From Pseudoalteromonas aurantia 208 (GTDB taxonomy: Bacteria > Pseudomonadota > Gammaproteobacteria > Enterobacterales > Alteromonadaceae): 64,000 bases of DNA. How positions within the stretch are numbered: position 1 is the first letter of the stretch; every line of letters begins with the position of its first letter. The notes under the pieces were generated by a model. It did no database searches, was not told the origin of the DNA, and saw nothing but the letters and a program-made list of their open reading frames with translations. The stretch lies in the NCBI RefSeq assembly GCF_014858725.1, contig NZ_AQGV01000012.1, positions 558,001-622,000 on the forward strand, read 5' to 3'. The translations under genes were made by a program, and so were the position numbers. Below are positions 9,143-18,769 of this stretch, one piece after another.

Positions 9143-12100
9143 TCCTCAAACGATGCCATTATTTGGACAGAGTTTAATTGAAGCGAGCGCTGGCACCGGA
9201 AAAACGTATACCATAACGGGGTTATATTTACGCTGCTTGCTCGGGCTACAAACAGATCATACGCAAATGGCGTTAAGTGTTGATCAAATTTTGGTTGTGA
9301 CTTTCACCGAAGCAGCAACGCAAGAAATTAAAGAGCGTGTGCGTAATCGTATTATTACCGCCCGTGATGCATTGTTAGGTGCTCCCTGTGAAGATGAGTT
9401 GATAACAGCAATACTTGCACAAGTGAGTGATCAGCATGCTGCTTTTGCATTGTTAGATGCCGCGGCTAAATCTATGGATGAAGCGGCTATATTCACCATT
9501 CATGGTTTTTGCCAACGAATGTTGAAGCAACATGCTTTTGAGTCTAAAGTCGCATTTAATCTTGAATTCATTTTAGACGAATCTGAATTGATTATTGAGG
9601 CGGTAAAGGACTATTGGCGAGGGTTTGTTTATCCATTAGATAAAGACACCACATCTGCGGTGTTAGAGCACTTTTCAAGCCCCCATGCTTTGGTCTCTAA
9701 AGTAATGAAAATACTGAACAAGGGAAGCGCAAGTGTTACGCCTGAATTTGATTTACAAGCGGTACTTAATTGTCGTAAGGACTATCAATCACGGGCAGTT
9801 TCTTTTAAGAAAAAGTTATTGACGAGTGATTTTTTCAGTGTATTAACTGGTTCTGATTTAGCAAAAAATAAAGCCCCTGGGCGGGCTGCAAATATCAATG
9901 CATTACGAGATTATTGTGATAATGAGCCGTGGTATTTTGAATTCGGTACAGCGAAGCATTCATTTAATTTGTGGGCCGAAGAGACATTACAAGACTCGCA
10001 GTATTACAAAAAAAATGGTCAGTTAATCAATCATTCAATGTTGACTGAGTTTAGTCGTATGGCTCGGTTACATACGCAATTAAGCCAAGGGTTACCTTTG
10101 GCAATATTACAACATGCTAGTAAAACGGTGAAAGAGTTACTTCGTGCGCATAAACTAAAGCATGGTTTAATTACGCCAGATGACTTATTGAGTAATTTAC
10201 ACGATGCGTTGTTGGCAGAGCAAGGAGACATATTACGCACTAAAATTGCAACCTTATATCCGGTATCTATGATTGATGAGTTTCAAGATACTGACCCCAC
10301 GCAATATGGTATTTTCAATCGTATTTACCAAGATCAAGATAACACCACGTTGACCATGATAGGAGATCCTAAACAAGCGATTTATGGTTTCAGGGGCGCA
10401 GATATATTCACTTATATGGCGGCAAAAGAACGAGTCAGTGATCAAGCAAAATATACCCTCTCTACGAACTACCGATCTGCACAAGGCGTGGTTACCGCGA
10501 TTAATGGTATTTTTTCCGCCCATGAGCATAGTTTTATTTTTAATCAATCCATTCCATTTGTGAAAGTTGCCGCAAAGGGAAAGAGTGAGTCAAATCGTTT
10601 AATGGTGTTGGGTAAAGCACACAATGCGCTAACGTTTAGTGTCTTAAAAGACGACAGCGCGACGACCAGTAAAGCGGTTGCTTTAAAGTCGCTAAGTTCT
10701 ATATTTGCTAAAAAAATCACGTTGCTACTAACCCAAGCAGCACAAGGGGAGGCTAATATTGGTGATGTCGCGGTTAAAGCAAGTGATATTTGTATACTGG
10801 TACGAGATAGAGCTGAAGCGAGTATTATCAAATCGGCCTTGCAACACCATGCTATCGCCAGTGTGTATTTAGCGAGAGACAGTATTTTTAAACAACCCAT
10901 TGCTTTAGCGCTCTTACAGTTTTTAACCGTGTTACATGGTAGCTACGATGAAGCTGCGTTACGAGGGGTATTAGCAAGCCCACTGTTTTCCTTACATCAT
11001 CAGGAGATTTATGAACTCCGTGAGCAAGAAACTGCATGGCAATGTTATTTAGATCAGTTTGCCCAGTTACAGCGTATTTGGCATAAGCAGGGTGCAATGG
11101 CAATGTTAGAGCAGCTGCTTATGGATAATCAACTGCCTAGGTTGTGGAAAAGTAATGATTATTTGGTTGAGCGATGGCTAACAGATTATCGTCATCTATC
11201 GGAATTGTTGCAGCAAAAGCAAATTGAATTGGATGGCACATTGCGTGTATTACGTTGGTTTTCAGCACAATGTAGCGACGCACAACAAGACGCCGCACAA
11301 GTTAGACTAGAAAGTGATGCTGACTTAGTGAAAATTGTCACTATGCATGCGTCGAAAGGGTTGGAATACCCCATCGTGTATATGCCTTTTGCAACCACAT
11401 ACAGAGAGGCTAGCGATGTGGTTTATCATGACAATCAAAAGCTCGTATACAGTGTATTACCTGACGATGAGCAACGCGCGCAGGCCGAAAAAGAACGTCT
11501 TGCTGAAGATATACGTTTACTTTATGTTGCTGTTACACGTGCAATACATCATTGTGATATTGGCCTGTTTAATATTGCAGCCGGGCGGACCAAAAAGCCA
11601 GGCATCAATCACACTGGGCTCGGTTTTGTATTGTTTGGTACACAGTCATTTGTAAATGCTCAGCAGTGGCACGAGCAATTAGTGCAGTTTTGTACAGCAC
11701 ATCCAGATACGGCATGTGATTTTATTGATGATACAGAGGATATTGAAAAAATAGGCGTTCAGGTTGAACAGCACAACACGCTACATGTTAAAAACGTAAA
11801 AACCAAAATAGACAGGCAATGGCGAGCGACCAGTTTTAGTCAACTAAGCTATCAAGCACATAATGATGAGCGGCCATTAGGCGCGTTAGATGAGAATCAT
11901 CAGCTTGATTTACCTGAGCAACACTCAATGATTGCAGCGTCTGCCTATAGCTTTCCCAAAGGTGCCAAACCCGGTAGTTGTTTGCATGAGATTTTTGAGT
12001 TGATTGATTTTACACAGCCAGAGTCGCCTTCGAATTCTGCTCAAATCCCCTTATCAGACGCAGTGGAACAAAGCTTATTGAAGTATAGAATCGATGAACA

Positions 12101-12662
12101 GTGGCAAAAAACAACGGAGCAATGGATCTCTGCATGTTTAGAATGCACATTAAATGAAGAAACGAATCTTAACTTAGCTGCTTTGACTCCTGCGGATTGT
12201 TTGGTGGAAATGGAGTTTTATTTACCTCTGGCCCCACTGAATGCTCCAATGCTTAATAAGTTACTGTTAGAAATAACAGGGCAAAGTAGTCATTTACAGT
12301 TTGAACAGGTTAAAGGCTTACTCAAAGGGTTTATTGATTTAATATTTATCCATAATGGGCAGTATTTTATATTGGACTATAAATCGAATTACTTGGGAGA
12401 TAGTGCTTTAGATTATCAAAAAGACAACTTACGCTCTGCAATGGACGCACATCAATACCACTTACAGTATCTTATTTATTCTGTTGCATTACATCGGCTG
12501 TTACAACAGCGTCTTCCAGATTATGACCCTAATGTGCATTTAGGTGGTGTGTATTATTTATTTTTAAGGGCTTTACCAGATGCGTCGGGCGTATTCTTTA
12601 ATAAGTTAACGATACCGCAATTAATGTCATTAGATGCATTATTTTCTGAAGGAACTTTGTGA
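9129..12662 (+). CDS. recB: RecBCD enzyme subunit RecB (helicase-nuclease)
   Basis: RecB is the 3'-5' UvrD-type helicase and the only nuclease of RecBCD. Walker A (ASAGTGKT) is near residue 20, VVTFTEAATQEIKERVR follows, Walker B DEFQDTDPTQ is near 381, and the motif V/VI region MHASKGLEYPIVY is near 738. The C-terminal PD-(D/E)XK nuclease has LHEIFE, GFIDLIF and LDYKSN near 1082. ATG 9129 is preferred over an upstream in-frame TTG at 9105 because AGGAG at 9117-9121 gives correct spacing. Length 1177 aa, family-typical. It overlaps recD through ATGA-type coupling. Confidence 0.96.
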   Translation: MKILNPQTMPLFGQSLIEASAGTGKTYTITGLYLRCLLGLQTDHTQMALSVDQILVVTFTEAATQEIKERVRNRIITARDALLGAPCEDELITAILAQVSDQHAAFALLDAAAKSMDEAAIFTIHGFCQRMLKQHAFESKVAFNLEFILDESELIIEAVKDYWRGFVYPLDKDTTSAVLEHFSSPHALVSKVMKILNKGSASVTPEFDLQAVLNCRKDYQSRAVSFKKKLLTSDFFSVLTGSDLAKNKAPGRAANINALRDYCDNEPWYFEFGTAKHSFNLWAEETLQDSQYYKKNGQLINHSMLTEFSRMARLHTQLSQGLPLAILQHASKTVKELLRAHKLKHGLITPDDLLSNLHDALLAEQGDILRTKIATLYPVSMIDEFQDTDPTQYGIFNRIYQDQDNTTLTMIGDPKQAIYGFRGADIFTYMAAKERVSDQAKYTLSTNYRSAQGVVTAINGIFSAHEHSFIFNQSIPFVKVAAKGKSESNRLMVLGKAHNALTFSVLKDDSATTSKAVALKSLSSIFAKKITLLLTQAAQGEANIGDVAVKASDICILVRDRAEASIIKSALQHHAIASVYLARDSIFKQPIALALLQFLTVLHGSYDEAALRGVLASPLFSLHHQEIYELREQETAWQCYLDQFAQLQRIWHKQGAMAMLEQLLMDNQLPRLWKSNDYLVERWLTDYRHLSELLQQKQIELDGTLRVLRWFSAQCSDAQQDAAQVRLESDADLVKIVTMHASKGLEYPIVYMPFATTYREASDVVYHDNQKLVYSVLPDDEQRAQAEKERLAEDIRLLYVAVTRAIHHCDIGLFNIAAGRTKKPGINHTGLGFVLFGTQSFVNAQQWHEQLVQFCTAHPDTACDFIDDTEDIEKIGVQVEQHNTLHVKNVKTKIDRQWRATSFSQLSYQAHNDERPLGALDENHQLDLPEQHSMIAASAYSFPKGAKPGSCLHEIFELIDFTQPESPSNSAQIPLSDAVEQSLLKYRIDEQWQKTTEQWISACLECTLNEETNLNLAALTPADCLVEMEFYLPLAPLNAPMLNKLLLEITGQSSHLQFEQVKGLLKGFIDLIFIHNGQYFILDYKSNYLGDSALDYQKDNLRSAMDAHQYHLQYLIYSVALHRLLQQRLPDYDPNVHLGGVYYLFLRALPDASGVFFNKLTIPQLMSLDALFSEGTL

Positions 12663-14575
12663 TGAGCCAGTTAGACTTATTTGCCGCAGGTGGCGAGCCT
12701 GAATGTGTTATGGACCATGGCCTCTATCTGAACTATTTAATTGCACAGGGGCGAATTCGCCATAGTGATATTGCACTCGCAAAGCTACTGAATAAAAACG
12801 AGATAAATGATATTTTTTATTTGATTTTATTGTTACTGCAGGCAGAGCAAAATCAGCACAGTTGTTTGGCATTTACAGATATTGATTGGAATAACCCTTT
12901 TTCTCTCGTGATGGAGCTCATGGATGAAACAATACCAATGACCCCATGGGCGTGTTCCACAGCAAAGAAAATATGGCAAGGTTTAGTAAATCACCATGCT
13001 GTTGGAGAAGACAAACCATTACAATTGTTCGCACAACGATTGTATTTGAGCCGATTGGCAAATTATGAAGTGACTTTAGCTGAGCGCTTTAAGCAAATGC
13101 AAGCTCAGAAAATTTCAGTAGACTCTAGCCGATTAACAGCACTATTAACTGACTATTTTGGGGTGACAAGCTTATCAACAGGTGAAGTTGATTGGCAAAA
13201 AGTAGCCTGCGCGATGGCTGCTACACAAGGTTTTTGTGTATTAACAGGGGGACCTGGTACAGGTAAAACAACCACAGTTACTAAGTTACTAGCGATTTTA
13301 CAGTCACTATACCACCAAGCACCCTTAACAATTAAGCTGGTTGCGCCAACTGGAAAAGCTGCCGCGCGTTTAAGTGAGTCAATACTAGGCGCTAAAGCAA
13401 AACTGAACTTGATGCCTGAGGTGAGTAACTTGATCCCAGAGCATGCGCAAACAATTCATCGGTTATTGGGTGTTATTCCAAATAGTAATCGCTACCGGTT
13501 TAACGCAGATAATCAATTGCACTTAGATGTTTTGATTGTGGATGAAGCATCGATGGTTGATTTGTCTTTGCTGGCTAAATTGGTTCGAGCAATCCCTGCA
13601 CATGCACGACTCATTTTACTGGGCGATAAGGACCAGCTAACGTCAGTGGATACGGGAAGCGTGCTAAGTGATTTGTGCCAAGGGCTTACACTAGGGGAGC
13701 AGCCACCTTATAGTGAATCATTGACAGCTCAGTTAAATGAGTTGTGCTTTGAGGGGCAAACGTATTTACATCCACGAGAGAGTGAATTTTGCTTGGCCGA
13801 TAGTATTGCATTCTTACAAACAAGCCATCGATTCGATAGTCATAGCGGCATTGGTCAGCTCGCGTTTTCGGTGAACAATAATAGTCGGGCGCAATTGTCG
13901 CATACTATAGAGCAAGGTTATCAAGATTTAGCACTGTTTGATTTAAACACGCACGAATATACGGCATTAATCATACGTGCAGCAATGCAATATCGAACGT
14001 ACTTAGAACTCATGCATCAAGGTGCCAACCCTGTAGATATTCACCATGCGTTTGGTCAGTATCAATTACTAGCAGCTGTAAAGGAAGGGCCATATGGTGT
14101 TAAAACATTAAATAAGCGTATAGAGCAACAGCTATCCTCTCAAGGTCTTATTAATCCTAGCGGCCGTTATTATGCTGGTTTACCGATAATGATCACGAAA
14201 AATGATTACCAGCTAAAATTGTTTAACGGAGATATTGGAATTTTACTACCCGATGAGGAAGGGCAATTGAAAGCGGTTTTTATTGACGAACAAGGCGAGC
14301 ATCGTTCATTTTATCCTGCGAGGTTACCGAATCATAGTAGTGTATTTGTGATGACGATACATAAATCTCAAGGGTCTGAATTTAGCCATACAGCCATGAT
14401 ATTACCACCAAAGCAACGGGCCTCTAGAGGTATAAATCGGCAGCTTGTTTATACTGGAATAACGCGTGCAAAGCATAAGTTTGAGTTGATTGCTCAGCCA
14501 AAGGTGCTGCATATGGCAATGGTTAAGTCTGTTTCTCGGTGTTCGGGCTTACGTGAGAGGTTGCTAACTCGTTAA
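12662..14575 (+). CDS. recD: RecBCD enzyme subunit RecD (5'-3' helicase)
   Basis: RecD is the fast 5'-3' SF1B helicase of the complex. The 637-aa product carries Walker A GGPGTGKTTT near residue 197, LVAPTGKAAARLSES, TIHRLLG, Walker B VDEASMVD near 293, LLGDKDQLTSVD, and the C-terminal MTIHKSQGSEF and VYTGITRAK motifs. The start overlaps the recB stop (ATGA), with AAGGA upstream; the in-frame GTG at 12659 is an equally close alternative. The operon ends here, followed by two hairpins. Confidence 0.95.
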   Translation: MSQLDLFAAGGEPECVMDHGLYLNYLIAQGRIRHSDIALAKLLNKNEINDIFYLILLLLQAEQNQHSCLAFTDIDWNNPFSLVMELMDETIPMTPWACSTAKKIWQGLVNHHAVGEDKPLQLFAQRLYLSRLANYEVTLAERFKQMQAQKISVDSSRLTALLTDYFGVTSLSTGEVDWQKVACAMAATQGFCVLTGGPGTGKTTTVTKLLAILQSLYHQAPLTIKLVAPTGKAAARLSESILGAKAKLNLMPEVSNLIPEHAQTIHRLLGVIPNSNRYRFNADNQLHLDVLIVDEASMVDLSLLAKLVRAIPAHARLILLGDKDQLTSVDTGSVLSDLCQGLTLGEQPPYSESLTAQLNELCFEGQTYLHPRESEFCLADSIAFLQTSHRFDSHSGIGQLAFSVNNNSRAQLSHTIEQGYQDLALFDLNTHEYTALIIRAAMQYRTYLELMHQGANPVDIHHAFGQYQLLAAVKEGPYGVKTLNKRIEQQLSSQGLINPSGRYYAGLPIMITKNDYQLKLFNGDIGILLPDEEGQLKAVFIDEQGEHRSFYPARLPNHSSVFVMTIHKSQGSEFSHTAMILPPKQRASRGINRQLVYTGITRAKHKFELIAQPKVLHMAMVKSVSRCSGLRERLLTR

Positions 14576-14686
14576 ATTAATGATGCAAACTTGTTTTTTT
14601 TGATGTGTGTTCTACATTTAACGGTAAGTCACTGTGACGAATTAGATTATGCAATGAGTGTTTATTTGGACCCCTTGCCCCCGGAT

Positions 14687-14704
14687 CCACTGCCCAGTGG
14701 TTTT
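14687..14704 (+). terminator. Short hairpin plus TTTT after recD
   Basis: CCACT and AGTGG close a 4-base loop at 14687-14700, followed directly by TTTTAT. It could be a weak terminator ahead of the stronger hairpin at 14710. Confidence 0.35.
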
Positions 14705-14709
14705 ATAAT

Positions 14710-14745
14710 TACCGCCATGCTCTAGTTGTGCGTGGCGGTATTTTT
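14710..14745 (+). terminator. Rho-independent terminator of the recCBD operon
   Basis: TACCGCCA at 14710-14717 pairs perfectly with TGGCGGTA at 14733-14740 and is followed by TTTTT. It lies between recD and the convergent M20 gene. Confidence 0.75.
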
Positions 14746-14765
14746 CTGTATTTATTGTATCGGCA

Positions 14766-16061
14766 TCAATAGCGTGAATTATTTTTTAAATAGTCAGTTG
14801 CTAAATTAGTTAAAGATTCAACGCCTATGGAAAGTGCTTTTTCGTCAATATAAAAGTGCGGAGAGTGGTTACTTGCAGAGAGCGTGGGGTCTTGTTCTTC
14901 AGGGGTTACTCCCAAGAAAAAGAATAACCCAGCGGTTTCTAATGCATAGTAAGAAAAATCTTCAGCACCAGTAATTAAATCCATTTCGATGACATTTTTG
15001 TCACCGACGGCTTTTTGTAATGTCGGTAACATCTGTGCTGTGAGTTTTGGGTCGTTAATTGTTACAGGGTAGCCATGGTCGATATGTGTATGAGCGACAG
15101 CACCCGCAGATTCAGCGACTAATCGAGCAGTATTCGTCAATCGCTTTTTAATGTCTTTACGCATGCCCTGATCAAAGCTGCGAATGGTGCCGACCAGCTC
15201 AACATGATCAGGAATAATATTAGAGCGGATCCCTCCATTAATGGCGCCAAATGAAATAACAGAAGGCGCTTTGGTAACATTGATTTGTCTTGACGCAATC
15301 GTTTGAGTCGCCATGATTATTTGCGCAGAGGTTACAATAGGATCAACCCCATTCCATGGGCGAGAGCCGTGTGTTTGTATTCCTTGTACTTTAATTGTGA
15401 ATGAGTCTTCACTGGCCATGAGAGGGCCACTTCGGTAGCCTATTGTGCCGGTATTTAGTCTATTCGTGACATGAAGGCCAAATATAGCATCCGGTTTATT
15501 TTCAGCGAAAATGCCTTCTTTGAGCATGAGCTCTGCACCACCTTCTTCGTCGCCAGGAACACCTTCCTCTGCGGGTTGGAATATAAACATAACAGAACCA
15601 GACAGGTGATCTTTTTGCGCAGCTAACCGGCTGGCTACACCCATTAAAATAGCGACATGTGCATCATGACCACATGCATGCATAACCCCCACTGTTTGCC
15701 CACGGTATTGTGTCGTTTGTTTTGATGCAAAAGGGAGCATCACAAGCTCGGTAATGGGTAAGGCATCCATATCTGCTCGTAGCGCAATAAGTGGCCCTTT
15801 ATTTTTACCGTGTAGGATCGCAGTAACACCGGTGTGTGCAATATTGGTTTTGACTTCTAAGCCCAAGTTTCTTAGATGGTCTTCAATGTACTTGGCGGTT
15901 TTATACTCACGATTACTCAGTTCTGGGTATTGATGTAGATGACGACGCCATGTGATGACATCATTATTAATCTTTTCTATTGATTTAAGCTCACTCGCGT
16001 GTGTTGTGTTAATGAAACCCGTTAACAGGGCTAAGAAAATGACCGTTAATAATGACCACAT
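14766..16061 (-). CDS. Exported M20-family amidohydrolase
   Basis: A 431-aa zinc hydrolase of the M20D group (hippurate hydrolase / aminoacylase-like) that would cleave N-acyl amino acids or related amides. An N-terminal hydrophobic signal peptide (about residues 1-22, ending near THAS) suggests export to the periplasm or beyond. Metal-binding motifs are visible: MHACGHDAH, QPAEEG, the dimerisation-domain motif QTHGSRPWNGVDPI, and the C-terminal HSPHF. The exact substrate cannot be read from sequence. AGGAA precedes the ATG. It is convergent with recD. Confidence 0.85.
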   Translation of the reverse strand: MWSLLTVIFLALLTGFINTTHASELKSIEKINNDVITWRRHLHQYPELSNREYKTAKYIEDHLRNLGLEVKTNIAHTGVTAILHGKNKGPLIALRADMDALPITELVMLPFASKQTTQYRGQTVGVMHACGHDAHVAILMGVASRLAAQKDHLSGSVMFIFQPAEEGVPGDEEGGAELMLKEGIFAENKPDAIFGLHVTNRLNTGTIGYRSGPLMASEDSFTIKVQGIQTHGSRPWNGVDPIVTSAQIIMATQTIASRQINVTKAPSVISFGAINGGIRSNIIPDHVELVGTIRSFDQGMRKDIKKRLTNTARLVAESAGAVAHTHIDHGYPVTINDPKLTAQMLPTLQKAVGDKNVIEMDLITGAEDFSYYALETAGLFFFLGVTPEEQDPTLSASNHSPHFYIDEKALSIGVESLTNLATDYLKNNSRY

Positions 16062-16161
16062 ATAAATATTCCTATTGTTATTCTTGTCATTTTAAATACG
16101 AAACTTTTATTAATTTACAGTGAGTTGAGCGTAATTCAAGTAATTTGCGTTAAAGTTACAA

Positions 16162-16190
16162 TTGACAAATTAAACGATGTATGGTTTAAC
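16162..16190 (+). promoter_or_regulatory. Possible sigma-70 promoter for the Mpo1-like gene
   Basis: TTGACA at 16162-16167, a 17-base spacer, then TTTAAC at 16185-16190, 34 bp before the ATG. The -35 is consensus; the -10 is weak. Confidence 0.4.
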
Positions 16191-16223
16191 GAATTAAAGT
16201 ATTAACTCAAAAGCACAATAACA

Positions 16224-16742
16224 ATGAAAACTCTTTTAGAACATCTAAGCCAATATGCACACTACCATCGTGATGTGAGAAATATAGCGACTCACTTTGT
16301 GGGGGTGCCTTTAATTGTATTGGCGGTTATTTGGCTATTATATGTCCCCATTTTATCCTTGCAAAGCATAGTGTTAACACCTGCTTTGTGTATCTCTATC
16401 ATCGTGAGTCTTTTTTATTTAAAACTAAATATCGTACTCGGCATTCTCATGTCTGCTTTATTATCCTGTGGGTATATTGTCGCAGAGTATTACTTTTATC
16501 TATTAAGTGACGGTCTATTTTTGTTTTATACTTTAGGTTTTCTATTTTTTATTGTTGGCTGGGGGATTCAATTTGTTGGTCATTACTTTGAAGGTAAAAA
16601 GCCTGCTTTTGTAGATGATTTAATGGGGTTAGTAATAGGACCTTTATTTGTTGTTGTGGAAATGCTCTTTAAATTAGGCTTATTTAAAGAGCTTGAAAAA
16701 GAAATAATATCAATTTCAGGCCCTTACCGAGGAGGCTCATAA
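16224..16742 (+). CDS. Mpo1-like (DUF962) membrane protein
   Basis: A 172-aa protein with four to five hydrophobic helices. Landmarks of the DUF962/Mpo1 family are visible: HxxVRNxATHFVGVP near the N-terminus (conserved His residues) and WGIQFVGHYFEGKKPAFVDDL in the second half. Yeast Mpo1 is an iron-dependent dioxygenase acting on 2-hydroxy fatty acids; bacterial members are mostly uncharacterised, so the enzymatic role here is inferred from family. It stands alone between divergent and convergent neighbours. Confidence 0.8.
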   Translation: MKTLLEHLSQYAHYHRDVRNIATHFVGVPLIVLAVIWLLYVPILSLQSIVLTPALCISIIVSLFYLKLNIVLGILMSALLSCGYIVAEYYFYLLSDGLFLFYTLGFLFFIVGWGIQFVGHYFEGKKPAFVDDLMGLVIGPLFVVVEMLFKLGLFKELEKEIISISGPYRGGS

Positions 16743-16772
16743 GCTTACACACTATTTAGTGCATATTGAATT

Positions 16773-17729
16773 TTAAATGGTGATGCGAGTTTCTAATTTA
16801 CGGCCTTTGATGATCGTAATATCTTGGCTATTTAAGCGAACTCGGCCATTACTTGTTTCAATTAAATACGCAAGCTCAGGATTTACCTCACCACCGGCAT
16901 CACAGAGCTGCTTTCTTGCTCTATGTACCATGATATTCATATGATTCATTTGCACACCAAGTGCTTTGACTAATTCTTCACGGTATAGCCAACCTTGCTC
17001 ATCCAAGTCGTTACCGGCACGTTTGTCTTGTATCCGTGTTCTAGCAAGTAATAGCAGTAAATAGTGATGGGTACGAGTGCCCAAATCAACACTCTCACCA
17101 CTTAGTTCTACAGAAAGTTGTGTACTTTCCTCGTCTTGACTGACGTTGAAGGTTAATCCACAAGGTTTGACAGTGGGTTGATTATCAAGATGCTTAGTCA
17201 TAGCAGCCGTACTAGCTGAATAAAAGAGCCATTGATCATTAAAGGCGCTTACTAAGCCACCATCAATTAATGCTTGGCGATCATTGGTATTTAGGTCTTC
17301 TAAAAACCAATAATTTAATACATTGTCAAAATAGATAATATGCGTAGGGTCGTCCGAATTAGGCAGTAACGCTTGGTCTTTTACCTCAATGACTTGTTTG
17401 CTATTGGTTTGTGACACTAAGTATTGACAATCATCGCTGAGATTGGCCACAACATATGAGTTTTGTCCTTGTGCTGCAAAGTCAATTTTGTCATTTTCAC
17501 AGAGCTGATAAGGTAGGTTTTTATCTACTTTTTTGTCATTAATCCATATACCATTGGTACTTACATCTCGAATGAGCCATTTCCCTTGCGCTAACTCAAT
17601 TATTGCATGATGTCGAGAAACACCTGGTTGGTCAATTAACGTATCAACATTAAACTTGTAGCGCCCAATTGTGTGGTAGCTCTTCAGGTATATCTTTTCT
17701 AATTTGTGTTCATCTATGAGGTAAGCCAT
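16773..17729 (-). CDS. FHA-domain protein with C-terminal winged-helix-like region
   Basis: A 318-aa cytoplasmic protein. Residues about 18-95 form an FHA phosphopeptide-binding domain: IGR, SRHHAIIEL, RDVSTNGIWIN hold the conserved Gly-Arg, Ser-Arg-His and Asn-Gly. The middle part is unrecognised. The last about 100 residues (HYLLLLLARTRI ... YREELVKALGV ... NIMVHRARKQL) resemble an OmpR-type winged helix, so a phospho-responsive regulator is plausible but unproven. No kinase gene is adjacent. Confidence 0.75.
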   Translation of the reverse strand: MAYLIDEHKLEKIYLKSYHTIGRYKFNVDTLIDQPGVSRHHAIIELAQGKWLIRDVSTNGIWINDKKVDKNLPYQLCENDKIDFAAQGQNSYVVANLSDDCQYLVSQTNSKQVIEVKDQALLPNSDDPTHIIYFDNVLNYWFLEDLNTNDRQALIDGGLVSAFNDQWLFYSASTAAMTKHLDNQPTVKPCGLTFNVSQDEESTQLSVELSGESVDLGTRTHHYLLLLLARTRIQDKRAGNDLDEQGWLYREELVKALGVQMNHMNIMVHRARKQLCDAGGEVNPELAYLIETSNGRVRLNSQDITIIKGRKLETRITI

Positions 17730-17842
17730 TCATATTCCTTAAATGTTCGTCTACACCACGTTTATTCGGACTATAAGTTAATTTGATATTCTACAATATT
17801 TTTCATTTAAAAACATATTAGTAGAGTCCCCTAGGTGATTTT

Positions 17843-17869
17843 AAAAAAGACCCACATTAAAAGTGGGTC
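17843..17869 (-). terminator. Orphan minus-strand terminator-like hairpin
   Basis: GACCCAC at 17849-17855 pairs with GTGGGTC at 17863-17869. Read on the minus strand the hairpin is followed by six Ts, a good intrinsic terminator. It lies upstream of the FHA gene and no minus-strand gene feeds into it, so it may end a short unannotated RNA from about 17.87-18.1 kb. The 380-bp gap otherwise shows only an AT-rich leader and a small hairpin (CGAATTT/AAATTCG near 17976). Confidence 0.5.
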
Positions 17870-18141
17870 CCATCATTGAGGGAAGCTGCTAATTAATCTC
17901 TGAGTTAACAGTGGTTAATGAGCATGTTCGCGGTAAAAAATCATAGTACTGAAATGCATTGTTTTTTTACCAATCGAATTTGGGCATAAATTCGATCGAA
18001 CGATCATGATTTTAGAATGTTTATTATTACTTTGCTATTACACAAGATTACACCGTTTAAATATTGCTCTCCTTGCACTATTGCTACTGGTGAACCATAT
18101 TTTTAAGAGCGTTGTTTAATGTGAAAATAAAAGAGGTTTTT

Positions 18142-18732
18142 ATGGGTGAGTATAAGAAATTACAGACCGTAAAGCTTGACGGAAAATATCTATTTTGTGA
18201 TCAGTTTGATTCTCAGCGTTTAGAGTTGTCAAGCTGTGCGGTTAAAGTGATCACTGACTTCACGCGCAGAGTACCTCAGGTCGTACTTAAAGATGTGGAT
18301 ATTGATCATGCTCTGTATATGATGGTAAATGGCCATGTTCGCTCGAAATTAGTTGTAGATCATGATGATACATTTTTAGGAGTAATCAATTCCAAAGATT
18401 TGACAGGAAGAAAAGTGCTCAGTGTTGCCCAACAACGAAACCAAGCTAGAAGTGATTTAACCGTTGAGGATTTGATGACGCAAAAATCAGATTTACAAGC
18501 AATGTCGTACTCAATGGTGCAAACTGCAAAAATTGGTGATGTAATAGAAACATTAAAAGAGTTAGGTCATCAACATGTGCTGTTAGTGGATGAGGAAGGA
18601 GGGTTACGAGGGATGATTTCCGCCAGTGACATTGCGAGATCGCTGCATATTCCGATTAATATTTTACAAAAAGCGCATTCATTTAAAGATATATTCTCGA
18701 TAATCTATGCTCATCAAGAAATGATTGCTTAG
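18142..18732 (+). CDS. Tandem CBS-domain protein
   Basis: A 196-aa protein with two CBS motifs: the first around residues 45-95 (KDVDIDHALYMMVNGHVRSKL ... FLGVINSKDLTG) and the second around 110-175 (LMTQKSDLQAMSYS ... VLLVDEEGGLRGMISASDIA). Such pairs form a Bateman module that binds adenosyl nucleotides or other ligands. No catalytic domain is attached, so a regulatory or sensor role is likely. ATG 18142 is chosen because AAGAGG at 18131 gives good spacing; a TTG-started frame extends to 18112. Confidence 0.8.
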   Translation: MGEYKKLQTVKLDGKYLFCDQFDSQRLELSSCAVKVITDFTRRVPQVVLKDVDIDHALYMMVNGHVRSKLVVDHDDTFLGVINSKDLTGRKVLSVAQQRNQARSDLTVEDLMTQKSDLQAMSYSMVQTAKIGDVIETLKELGHQHVLLVDEEGGLRGMISASDIARSLHIPINILQKAHSFKDIFSIIYAHQEMIA

Positions 18733-18769
18733 ATTCAGGCTGGAAACCCAACCTAAATCAGCAAGTAGA

